From: DATLFQ01 sp035540915
Lineage (GTDB): Bacteria; Actinomycetota; Acidimicrobiia; Acidimicrobiales; GCA-2861595
Assembly: GCA_035540915.1 (NCBI GenBank)
Contig: DATLFQ010000012.1
Location: forward strand, 1-6,955
DNA length: 6,955 nt
Direction of reading: 5' to 3'
Positions 1 through 6,152 of this stretch are shown in pieces (position 1 is the first letter of the stretch; each line of letters opens with the position of its first letter). The notes beneath the pieces are model-generated. The model saw only the letters and a program-made list of their open reading frames with translations. It searched no databases and had not been told where the DNA came from. The position numbers were made by a program, and so were the translations under genes.

Positions 1-263
1 CGGTCCATCCGCCGGCCGATGCCCTCGCGACCGAGGCGGGCCGGGTCGGCCCGGAGGGCCTCGACCTCCACCCCCTGCGCGGTCGACGCCTCCACATGGG
101 GGCGCATCTGGTCGACCCAGGCCAACCGCTCCAGCCGGGCGCCCCGATCGTCGGACCCGCTGGACACGATGGCGTTGAACGCCAGCACGATCGCGCTGAG
201 CACGAGGCCGACGACGAGCCAGCGGGGCCGGCGTCGGTGACGCCGGCGGTCGGCTCTGGCCAT
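1..263 (-). CDS. Single-pass membrane protein of unknown function, C-terminus outside window
   Basis: The minus strand is open from an ATG at 263-261 to the window edge, giving 87 complete codons and no stop, so the protein continues beyond base 1. The visible part has an arginine-rich N-terminus (residues 3-14, nearly all R/H/D), one hydrophobic segment at about residues 15-33 (starting WLVVGLVLSAIV), and then a charged, probably extracytoplasmic, helical region. This arrangement fits a type II (N-in) membrane anchor. No catalytic motif is visible and I do not recognise the family. An in-frame GTG at 272-270 is an alternative start, and neither start has a convincing Shine-Dalgarno sequence. 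The gene is divergent from the 353-3241 gene, so the two may share control of the 264-352 gap without being functionally related. The overlapping plus-strand frames here lack this hydrophobic pattern and look like shadows. Confidence 0.72.
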   Translation of the reverse strand, partial: MARADRRRHRRRPRWLVVGLVLSAIVLAFNAIVSSGSDDRGARLERLAWVDQMRPHVEASTAQGVEVEALRADPARLGREGIGRRMD

Positions 264-352
264 CGGAGGCACGCTAGCGAACCCCACCAGCGGGGCGATC
301 GGGAGGTCTGTACCATCCGCAGCACCAGTCGAGATCAGGGACGGGGGGGCAC
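264..352. promoter_or_regulatory. Divergent intergenic region with candidate promoter and Shine-Dalgarno for the plus-strand operon
   Basis: This 89-bp gap lies between two divergent genes, so it should hold promoters for both. On the plus strand, TACCAT at 311-316 fits the loose actinobacterial -10 pattern TAnnnT and would place a transcript start near 323. I see no convincing -35 element upstream of it. A run of seven G at 343-349, three bases before the GTG at 353, can serve as a strong but closely spaced Shine-Dalgarno and supports that start. I see no clear minus-strand -10. The promoter call is weak; the ribosome-binding call is better supported. Confidence 0.4.
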
Positions 353-3241
353 GTGAACCGGATCGCCGAGTTGGCCCGAGAGGTACCGGTCAAGCGCAAC
401 GCCGAGCTGGAGGCCCGGTTCCGCCTGTTGGACTACCGGCCGGTCGAGCTGGCCGGCGCCATCAGGGAGACCTTCGCCGAGAGCCCGGCCCGGGCGGTGA
501 ACCTGGCCCGTGTCTACGCCACGTCCCTGAAGACGGCCGACGAGCACCGGGAGCTGTTCCAGCGCGCCGCCTTCCTGGGCGAAGGCGAGCGGCGGGCGGT
601 CATCAAGGGCTACCGGTCGGCCGGCCAGGCGCGGGGCGTCGTCCACGCCGTGAGCCAGCTGCCCCGGGCGCACGCCCGGGTCGTGATGCACGACTTCGTG
701 GTGAAGGAGGGCGGCACCACCGACAAGGCGGCGGCCAAGGAGGTCCTGTACTGGCTGCGCGACGCCGGGGCGGAGATGCTGCGCATCGGTGCCGGCCGCC
801 GCGAGCCCGACCCGGACAACGACGAGGCGGTGGTCGAGTTCTTCGAGGACGTGGCCGATGCGGTGGTCGACGCGGTGAACGCGGTGGTGGACGCCATCGG
901 CCAGGTCGGCCAGGCGTTCGTCGACGCTCTCAAGGACGTCGTCAACTGGGCGGCGGACGCGGTGGCCGCGCTGGCCCAGGCCCTGGTCACCGCCTTCGCC
1001 ACGCTGGGCGAGCTCCTGACCGAGGTGGTCAAGGCGGGCTACGAGGTGCTGCGCAAGATCGTCGACGGGCTGGCGGCCATCGGCAAGGCACTGTTCGAGG
1101 TGCTCGACGCCGCCTTCAGCCTGGCGCTGGACGGCCTGATCCTGGTGCTGAGGGCCATCGACAGCCTGGGCCGCACGCTCGGCGAGTTTCTGGCCTACCT
1201 GGCGGGCAAGGCGTTCAGCATCGTCCGCAAGGCGGTCGAGGCCCTGATCGCCATCGGCAAGACGATCGGCAACATCCTGGAGCAGGCCGCCCGGTTCGGG
1301 CTGGCGCTGGTCCAGAACACCGTAAGGGCGCTGATCGAGCTGGGCCGGGCCGTCGGCGAGATCCTGGTCACCCTGGTCACCCGCCCCCATCTGCTGTTCC
1401 GGCAGGTCGTCCAGTCGCTCACCAACCTGGGCCACGCGCTGGCCGACATCTTCGACGACGTGATCGCGGCCGGCGCCAACCTGGTCCGCGAGGTGGCGCG
1501 GGCGGCGGCCGAGATCGGCGAGGCCATGGTCGACTTCATGAGCTACGTCGCCACCGCGGCCGCCGACGTGGCCCGGGCGGTGGTGGACGGCCTCCTCGCC
1601 GCCGGCAAGACGATCGTCGACATGGTGGTGAACATCGCCGCCGCCGGCGTGGCCGCCGTCAAGAAGGTGGTCGGGGCGCTGTTCGAGCTTGGCAAGGGCC
1701 TCGTCGACGTCCTGCGATCGATCGTCAACGTCGCCCTCGAGACGCTGAAGAAGGTCGTCCAGGCGGCCTTCGAGCTGGGCAAGACCATCGTCGACTTCAC
1801 CTTCGGCGTGCTGGAGTTCACCTACAAGACGGCCGCCCGCTTCATCGAGGCGGCCCTGGCCGCCGGCGCCGCGGTGGTCGACATGCTGGAGACGGTGGTG
1901 GCCAGCGGCTACTTCATCTTCCGCAAGATCGTCAACGGGATCCTGCAGGCGCTCGGCCCGGTGGGCGACGTGTTCGAGTGGCTGCTGGACCGCGGCGAGG
2001 CGCTCGCCTCGGACCTGTGGCGCCAAGCCGTGCTGGCCGTTCGCTTCGTCAAGAAGAACGTCGACGAGATCCTCGACTGGGCCGCCACGCAGGTCGCCGA
2101 TGTGTTCGACCGCATCCTGCTGGCCATCGAGGAGGTGGGCGCCGCCATCGCGGAGGTCATCGACTGGGCCGTGGCCGCCGGCACCGCCGCGCTGGAGCTG
2201 CTGGGCGAGGCGACCGTGCGCGTGGGCAACTCGATCAGCTATGTCCTCAGCTACCTGGAGGACGACGTGCTGCCGGCCATCGGCGATGTCATCAAGGGCG
2301 CCCTGCGGGCCGGGGCGGCGGTCGCCGATTTTCTCACCTGGGCCGCGGGGCGCGTTCTGGAGACCATGGTCGAAGTGGTCGGCACGCTGCTGGAGGCGGG
2401 CGTGACCATCGGCCAGCTGCTGGTCGACACCATGCTGCACCCCGACCAGGCGTACCAGAACCTGCTGCGGGCCTTCGACGAGCTGGGCCGGGCCTTCTCG
2501 GAGATCCTCGACGCGGCCAAGGACCTGGCCGCCGACGTGCTGGAGCGGGTGGTGGTCATGGCCCGCGAGATCGGCCGGGCCATCGTGGACATCCTCGAAG
2601 CCGCCCTGGAGGTGATCGGCGGCCTGGTCGGCACGGTCGTCGCCATCCTGCTGCGCCTGCTGGCCAGCTACCGGAAGATGACGCCGAACGAGATCGCCGA
2701 CGCGAAGATCGTCTTCGCCGACACGCTCGACTACGGCAACATCTACTTCGCCTCGGAGAGCCTGACCAACGACATCGTCTTCGGCATCCAGGACTTCTTC
2801 ACCGGCAACCCCGATTCCCGGGCCTTCGTCACCAACACCCTGGTGAACTTCGACGTGGACGAGGGGATCGAGCGCCACACGATGATCCACGAGCTGACCC
2901 ACGTGTGGCAGTTCCTCACCGAGGGGCCCTTCTACATGTCGGAGGCGATCCACGCCCAGGTGGCCGGCGACGGCTACAACTACGGCTACGTCGAGGGGGT
3001 CGGCAGCACCACCATCCCGACCGACTTCGCCGGGAACACCAAGTCGGTCGACAACGGCTCGGGGCTGGGCGAGGGCGGCCAGGACGACCTGGCCGCGGCG
3101 AACGGCGACTTCGACCAGTTCAACCCCGAGCAGCAGGGCCAGATCCTGATGCACTACTACGTCCGGCGGGTCCTGCTCGGCCGGCCGCAGGCCGACTATG
3201 CGCCCTGGCAGCCCTACGTCGACGCCGTCCAGGCCGCCTGA
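353..3241 (+). CDS. Giant amphipathic 29-residue-repeat protein with C-terminal HELTH zinc-metallopeptidase-like domain
   Basis: This protein has 962 residues from a GTG preceded by a G-rich Shine-Dalgarno. Residues 1-150 form a charged, probably helical domain I do not recognise; there is no signal peptide. Residues about 160-770 are a long run of amphipathic helix rich in A, V, L, D, E and K. Within it a glycine preceded by L, I, V or A and often followed by K or R recurs every 29 residues (G244, 273, 302 and so on to G505, then G535 and G596 to G741). Residues 754-767 are uncharged and hydrophobic. The C-terminal domain (about 775-962) holds HELTH at 846-850, an HExxH zinc motif; E864 is a possible third ligand, and a FNPEQQ motif lies at 923-928. 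It resembles the HELTHVWQ-type peptidase-like domains of bacterial toxins and secreted effectors. The repeats recall apolipoprotein or tape-measure helices, but no phage genes are nearby. It is first in the operon. Coding status is secure; biochemical role is unknown. Confidence 0.92.
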   Translation: MNRIAELAREVPVKRNAELEARFRLLDYRPVELAGAIRETFAESPARAVNLARVYATSLKTADEHRELFQRAAFLGEGERRAVIKGYRSAGQARGVVHAVSQLPRAHARVVMHDFVVKEGGTTDKAAAKEVLYWLRDAGAEMLRIGAGRREPDPDNDEAVVEFFEDVADAVVDAVNAVVDAIGQVGQAFVDALKDVVNWAADAVAALAQALVTAFATLGELLTEVVKAGYEVLRKIVDGLAAIGKALFEVLDAAFSLALDGLILVLRAIDSLGRTLGEFLAYLAGKAFSIVRKAVEALIAIGKTIGNILEQAARFGLALVQNTVRALIELGRAVGEILVTLVTRPHLLFRQVVQSLTNLGHALADIFDDVIAAGANLVREVARAAAEIGEAMVDFMSYVATAAADVARAVVDGLLAAGKTIVDMVVNIAAAGVAAVKKVVGALFELGKGLVDVLRSIVNVALETLKKVVQAAFELGKTIVDFTFGVLEFTYKTAARFIEAALAAGAAVVDMLETVVASGYFIFRKIVNGILQALGPVGDVFEWLLDRGEALASDLWRQAVLAVRFVKKNVDEILDWAATQVADVFDRILLAIEEVGAAIAEVIDWAVAAGTAALELLGEATVRVGNSISYVLSYLEDDVLPAIGDVIKGALRAGAAVADFLTWAAGRVLETMVEVVGTLLEAGVTIGQLLVDTMLHPDQAYQNLLRAFDELGRAFSEILDAAKDLAADVLERVVVMAREIGRAIVDILEAALEVIGGLVGTVVAILLRLLASYRKMTPNEIADAKIVFADTLDYGNIYFASESLTNDIVFGIQDFFTGNPDSRAFVTNTLVNFDVDEGIERHTMIHELTHVWQFLTEGPFYMSEAIHAQVAGDGYNYGYVEGVGSTTIPTDFAGNTKSVDNGSGLGEGGQDDLAAANGDFDQFNPEQQGQILMHYYVRRVLLGRPQADYAPWQPYVDAVQAA
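1082..2659 (+). repeat. Coding tandem repeat array, 87-bp (29-residue) unit, about 18 diverged copies
   Basis: Conserved glycine codons begin at 1082, 1169, 1256, 1343, 1430, 1517, 1604, 1691, 1778 and 1865, exactly 87 bp apart. After one 90-bp step (1955) and a glycine-less, slightly enlarged double unit, the phase resumes at 2138, 2225, 2312, 2399, 2486 and 2573. The protein consensus around the glycine is roughly ELGKxIVDxL, with a basic pair and VV about ten residues earlier. The most similar adjacent copies are those around G447 and G476, which share KKVVxAxFELGKxxVD; their lysine codons lie at 1661 and 1748. Most units have diverged at the DNA level, so the array is old and is maintained as protein rather than as a recent DNA expansion. 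Confidence 0.9.
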
Positions 3242-3263
3242 GCCCCGGGCGGCGCTCGGCGCC

Positions 3264-4196
3264 GTGGCCGTCGTCGCCCCGCCGGCAGCGGTGGCCGCGC
3301 TGGCCCCATTGCTGGCCGCCTACCAGCGGGGCGGCCGGCGGGTCCGCGTCGTGGCGTGGGCGCAGGGGGTCGACCTGGCCCGGGTGGCCAGGGGCGCCGA
3401 CGGCGTGCTGGTGGTGGCGCCTCGGCGCCGGTCCCCCCGAACCGTCGCGCCCGGACCGACGGTGATCGACCACACCGGCCGGCCCGTGCCACTCGGCGTG
3501 CTGCCCGACGCCGGCCCGGGGCCGCTCGCCCGCTTCGCCTCGGCCGCCGCCGCCGTCCACGACCGGGCGGCGGCGGGCGGGGCGCCTTGCAGCGTGGCGG
3601 TCCTGGCCCAGCGCAGCGGCCGCTACCGCGACCTCGCGGGCCGCATCCTGCGCCTGCTGGGCGAGGCGGCACCGGGCACGGCGCGGTTCGAATGGACCGC
3701 CGACGAGTTGGTGCGCGACGACCTGGTCGAGGGCCTGGGCTGCGGCCTGGGCCTGGCCGTGTACGTGGGCCACGGCCGGCCGATCGGCTGGGTCGGCTAC
3801 CGGGGGGTCCGGGCCGGCCACCTCGACGAGCTGGCGCAGCCGGTCGGCGCGGTGCTCTCGCTGGCCTGCCTGACGGCCAGCCGGAAGCGCACCGGCCTGT
3901 CGTTCGCCGAGGCGCTCCCACTGCAGGGCGCGGCCGCGGCGTCGCTGGCCGCGGTCGGCCCGACCCGCCACGTCGAGAACGCCCGCTGGGCGCTGCGGCT
4001 GGTGCGGGCCATCGCCGGCGGTTGCCCGACCATCGGCGATCTGGTGGTGGCGGCCGAGCCCGAGGCGGCGCTGGTGCGCGGCTACCGGATCGTGGGGGAC
4101 CCACTGGCGCCGCTGGCCGACGCCCCGGGTTCGGCCGGGGCCGCAGCGGCCCTCACCCGGCGCTGCGCCCTGGTGCTCGACGGCGCTGCGGCGTGA
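3264..4196 (+). CDS. Caspase-fold (clan CD, C25/CHAT-like) putative cysteine peptidase
   Basis: Numbered from the GTG at 3264 (310 residues), the protein has a hydrophobic strand followed by HG at 170-171 (YVGHGRPIGW) and a second strand ending in a cysteine at 202 (LSLACLTAS). This His-Gly then Ala-Cys pair is the catalytic dyad pattern of clan CD peptidases such as gingipain (C25), CHAT and caspase-like proteins. Downstream, a small-residue segment follows (about 221-234), and YRIVGDPLAPL near 274-284 matches the GDP turn common near the end of C25/CHAT domains. No signal peptide or membrane segment is seen, so it is probably cytosolic. An in-frame ATG at 3198 would add 22 low-complexity residues and overlap the upstream gene by 44 bp. 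I prefer the GTG, 22 bp after the upstream stop, but this is near even. Its stop overlaps the ACP start by GTGA. The substrate is unknown; the upstream repeat protein is the obvious candidate by position. Confidence 0.82.
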   Translation: MAVVAPPAAVAALAPLLAAYQRGGRRVRVVAWAQGVDLARVARGADGVLVVAPRRRSPRTVAPGPTVIDHTGRPVPLGVLPDAGPGPLARFASAAAAVHDRAAAGGAPCSVAVLAQRSGRYRDLAGRILRLLGEAAPGTARFEWTADELVRDDLVEGLGCGLGLAVYVGHGRPIGWVGYRGVRAGHLDELAQPVGAVLSLACLTASRKRTGLSFAEALPLQGAAAASLAAVGPTRHVENARWALRLVRAIAGGCPTIGDLVVAAEPEAALVRGYRIVGDPLAPLADAPGSAGAAAALTRRCALVLDGAAA

Positions 4197-4444
4197 CCGA
4201 CCGGGCCGAGGTGCTGGCCCTGCTGCGCCGGGAGCTGCGGGCCGTGAACCCGTCGGTGCCCGGCGACCTGGCCCCCGACGTCGAGCTGGTGGCCGACCTC
4301 GGCCTGGACTCCCTCGACGTCGTCGAGTTCGTGGCCCGGGTCGAGGAGGCCTACCGCTTCTCGGTCCCCGACGCCGACTGGCCCCACCTCTCCACCCTCG
4401 ACCACATCACCACCTACGTGCTCGCCTCCCTCCCCGACCGGTGA
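4193..4444 (+). CDS. Acyl carrier protein (type II FAS/PKS)
   Basis: This protein has 83 residues, normal length for a free-standing acyl carrier protein. The motif LGLDSLDVVEFV at 36-47 is the classic attachment site, and Ser40 (codon 4310-4312) would carry the 4'-phosphopantetheine arm that tethers growing acyl chains by thioester. Helix I (about 4-17), an acidic loop, helix II after the serine and a C-terminal helix ending TTYVLASLPDR match the ACP fold. The start is a GTG that overlaps the upstream peptidase stop by four bases (GTGA), and the stop overlaps the next ketosynthase in the same way, so the carrier is probably dedicated to this gene set rather than to general fatty acid synthesis. 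A longer open frame upstream in the same phase is a shadow of the peptidase gene. No phosphopantetheinyl transferase is in the window; a housekeeping one would have to load it. Confidence 0.93.
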   Translation: MTDRAEVLALLRRELRAVNPSVPGDLAPDVELVADLGLDSLDVVEFVARVEEAYRFSVPDADWPHLSTLDHITTYVLASLPDR

Positions 4445-5631
4445 CCCGCTTCACCGGTGCGAACCGACCTCCCGTGTCCAGGCGAGCGGTGGTCACCGGC
4501 GTCGGCCTCGTCACGCCGCTGGGCGACGACTGCGCCACCGTGTGGTCCCGGCTCCTGGCCGGCGAGTCGGCCGCTCGCTCGTGGGACGACCTGACCACCG
4601 AGGGATTCCCGATAGCGATCGCCTGCCGCGTCGAGGGCGATCTGGGCGAGCCCGACCCGCTCCGTCGTGGACGCGCCCTGGCCCGCCGGGCAGCTGCTGC
4701 GGCCCTGACGTCCGCCGGCCTCGGCGATGGCGCACTGCCCTCGTCCGCCGGGGTGATGGTGGGGACCACCATGGGCGAGTCGGCCGGCTTCGAGGCAGCT
4801 GCCGCCGGTGCATCGGTCGACCTCGCCGCAGTGAGCGGCCAGGTGCTTGCGGCCGACCTGGCCGACTGGCTGGGATCGGCCGGACCCCGTCGCACCTACG
4901 GCACCGCCTGCGCAGCCGGGAACTACGCCATCGGGGCGGCCGCCCGGGCGGTGTCGGCCGGCCGGCCTCCGGTAATGCTGGCCGGGGGCGTCGACCCGTT
5001 CTCCCGCATCGCCCTGCTGGGATTCGCCCGCCTCCGGGCGATGGCCGCCGACAGGTGCCGCCCCTTCGACGCCGGCCGCACCGGCATGCAGCTGGGCGAG
5101 GCCGCTGCCTTCCTCGTCGTCGAGGACGAGGCCTCCGCCCTCGCCCGGGGCGCCCGGCCGCTCGCCGTGGTGGCGGGACTGGGACTGAGCGGCGACGCCC
5201 ACCACCCCACCTCGCCCCGTCCCGACGGCTCCGGCATGGCCGCCGCCATCCGGGCCGGCCTGGCCGCGGCGGGCGTCGCCCCCGGCGAGGTGGGCTGGGT
5301 CAACGCGCACGGCACCGGCACGGCGGCGTCCGACGCGGCCGAAGCGCGAGCCGTCGCCGATGTCTTCGGCGACGGCGCCGTGCCCGTGTCGTCGCAGAAG
5401 GGAGCCTTCGGCCACTGCCTCGGCGCGGCCGGCGCGGTCGAGGCGGTGGTGTCGGTCCTCGCCCTGGGCAACGGCGTGGTGCCGCCGACGGTCAACGTCC
5501 GCCGCCCCGACCAGGCCCTGCCGGTCGACGTGATCACCGGGCCGCGCCCGGCCGCCGGTCTGTCCGCGGTGGTCAGCTGCGGGTTCGCCTTCGGCGGCCT
5601 GAACTCGGCGCTGGTGCTCTGCGCGCCGTGA
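4441..5631 (+). CDS. Beta-ketoacyl-ACP synthase (KAS II/FabF-like ketosynthase)
   Basis: This 396-residue protein is full length for a condensing enzyme (FabF and KS-alpha are about 400-420). It would carry out decarboxylative condensation of an extender-ACP with an acyl chain held on the active-site cysteine. The thiolase-fold landmarks are all present: RRAVVTGVGLVTPLG at about 14-28, nucleophilic Cys157 in GTACAAG, His290 in NAHGTGT, Lys320 and His325 in KGAFGHCLGAAG, and the C-terminal SCGFAFGGLNSALVL. It should therefore be active, with the ACP encoded immediately upstream as partner. It starts at a GTG overlapping the ACP stop (GTGA). The sequence alone cannot separate fatty acyl, aryl-polyene-like or polyketide use. 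The following half-length ketosynthase-like protein suggests a heterodimeric KS/CLF-type arrangement. It is cytosolic, with no signal peptide. Confidence 0.95.
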   Translation: MTRFTGANRPPVSRRAVVTGVGLVTPLGDDCATVWSRLLAGESAARSWDDLTTEGFPIAIACRVEGDLGEPDPLRRGRALARRAAAAALTSAGLGDGALPSSAGVMVGTTMGESAGFEAAAAGASVDLAAVSGQVLAADLADWLGSAGPRRTYGTACAAGNYAIGAAARAVSAGRPPVMLAGGVDPFSRIALLGFARLRAMAADRCRPFDAGRTGMQLGEAAAFLVVEDEASALARGARPLAVVAGLGLSGDAHHPTSPRPDGSGMAAAIRAGLAAAGVAPGEVGWVNAHGTGTAASDAAEARAVADVFGDGAVPVSSQKGAFGHCLGAAGAVEAVVSVLALGNGVVPPTVNVRRPDQALPVDVITGPRPAAGLSAVVSCGFAFGGLNSALVLCAP

Positions 5632-6146
5632 AAACGTTGTGGCAGAACACTGGCTCGGACGCCGGCACGACCATGGCGACGTGGGCGGCGGAGACCATGG
5701 TGGCCGCTGGCCTCCACGGCGACGGGCTCTACGTCGCCACCGCCAGCGCCGGTGGCCAGGAGTCGGTCGAGTTCCTGCGGGACGGTCTGGCCACCGGGCT
5801 GGCCTTCGCCAACCCCCGGCTGTTCCCCTGGTCGTTGGCCAACAGCCCAACCGGGGCCATCGCCTGCGCCCTCGGGGTCCGGGGGCCGACCTACACCCTG
5901 CTCGGCGCCGCGGACGCGGTGGCCGCCGCGTTCGAGCACGCAGCCGAGGACCTGGCTGACGGGGTCGTGCGCCGCCCGCTCGTCGTCGCGCTGGACGCCG
6001 ACGAGGAGCGGTGGTCCTTGGCCGCGATCACGTTCGAGGGCGGCCCCCTGCCGGTGCTGCCCGCAGACCGGACGGCCGCCGGCGCGCTGGGCCGGCTGGT
6101 CGAGACGACCACGCGTGACGGGGCCGGCCGGAGCGGCTATTCATAG
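5628..6146 (+). CDS. Half-length, cysteine-less ketosynthase-like protein (chain-length-factor-like)
   Basis: This 172-residue protein starts at a GTG that overlaps the ketosynthase stop (GTGA). It matches the N-terminal half of the condensing-enzyme fold: ANPRLFPWSLANSPTGAIAC at 61-80, then GVRGPTYTLLGAADAV at about 83-98, where true ketosynthases have their nucleophilic Cys after GP, and then a C-terminal strand LVVALDADEE. The cysteine position is replaced by TLLG, and there are no NAHGTGT or KxxxGH motifs because the second half is absent. This is the pattern of the short Ketoacyl-synt_2-type proteins called chain-length factors in aryl polyene clusters, and in principle of KS-beta. I infer a non-catalytic partner of the upstream ketosynthase. 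The natural-looking start and stop and the clean coupling argue against a decayed pseudogene. The open frame extending far upstream is a shadow of the ketosynthase gene. Confidence 0.8.
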   Translation: MKTLWQNTGSDAGTTMATWAAETMVAAGLHGDGLYVATASAGGQESVEFLRDGLATGLAFANPRLFPWSLANSPTGAIACALGVRGPTYTLLGAADAVAAAFEHAAEDLADGVVRRPLVVALDADEERWSLAAITFEGGPLPVLPADRTAAGALGRLVETTTRDGAGRSGYS

Positions 6147-6152
6147 CTTCTC
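6131..6152. promoter_or_regulatory. Interrupted inverted repeat at the CLF/membrane-protein junction
   Basis: The 22 bp GAG-nn-GCTAT-TC-ATAGC-nn-CTC form an interrupted dyad that spans the stop codon at 6144-6146 and ends directly before the ATG at 6153. This is a local AT-rich island in very GC-rich DNA. TAGCTT at 6144-6149 also fits a TAnnnT -10 element. It could be an operator, a small RNA hairpin or an internal promoter; it could also be chance. Confidence 0.3.

Noticed and set aside
335..3154. 939-codon open frame on the minus strand opposite the repeat protein
   Set aside because: It is rich in H, D, G, Q and R with no fold-like hydrophobic pattern. It mirrors the codon periodicity of the plus-strand gene, whose repeats and HELTH domain are convincing. 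Antisense frames stay open easily at this GC content.
353..3241. Phage tail tape-measure protein
   Set aside because: Long hydrophobic helical repeats fit superficially, and 29 = 11+18 recalls tape-measure spacing, but a C-terminal HELTH domain and neighbouring ACP/KS genes with no tail genes argue against it.
1978..3465. Plus-strand open frame of 495 codons overlapping the repeat protein and the peptidase
   Set aside because: The translation is almost all R, G, P, A and H with no recognisable domain; it is an out-of-frame shadow.
3356..4192. Upstream extension of the ACP frame
   Set aside because: It is an Arg/Gly/Pro-rich shadow of the peptidase gene; the ACP fold accounts for the sequence from 4193 on.
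4542..5627. Upstream extension of the chain-length-factor-like frame
   Set aside because: The segment before 5628 is an Arg/Gly/Pro-rich shadow of the ketosynthase. Fold-like sequence begins just after the GTG at 5628.
4414..5850. Long minus-strand frames opposite the ketosynthase (also 4923-5939)
   Set aside because: The ketosynthase on the plus strand has every catalytic motif. The antisense translations are low-complexity Gly/Arg/Ala-rich.
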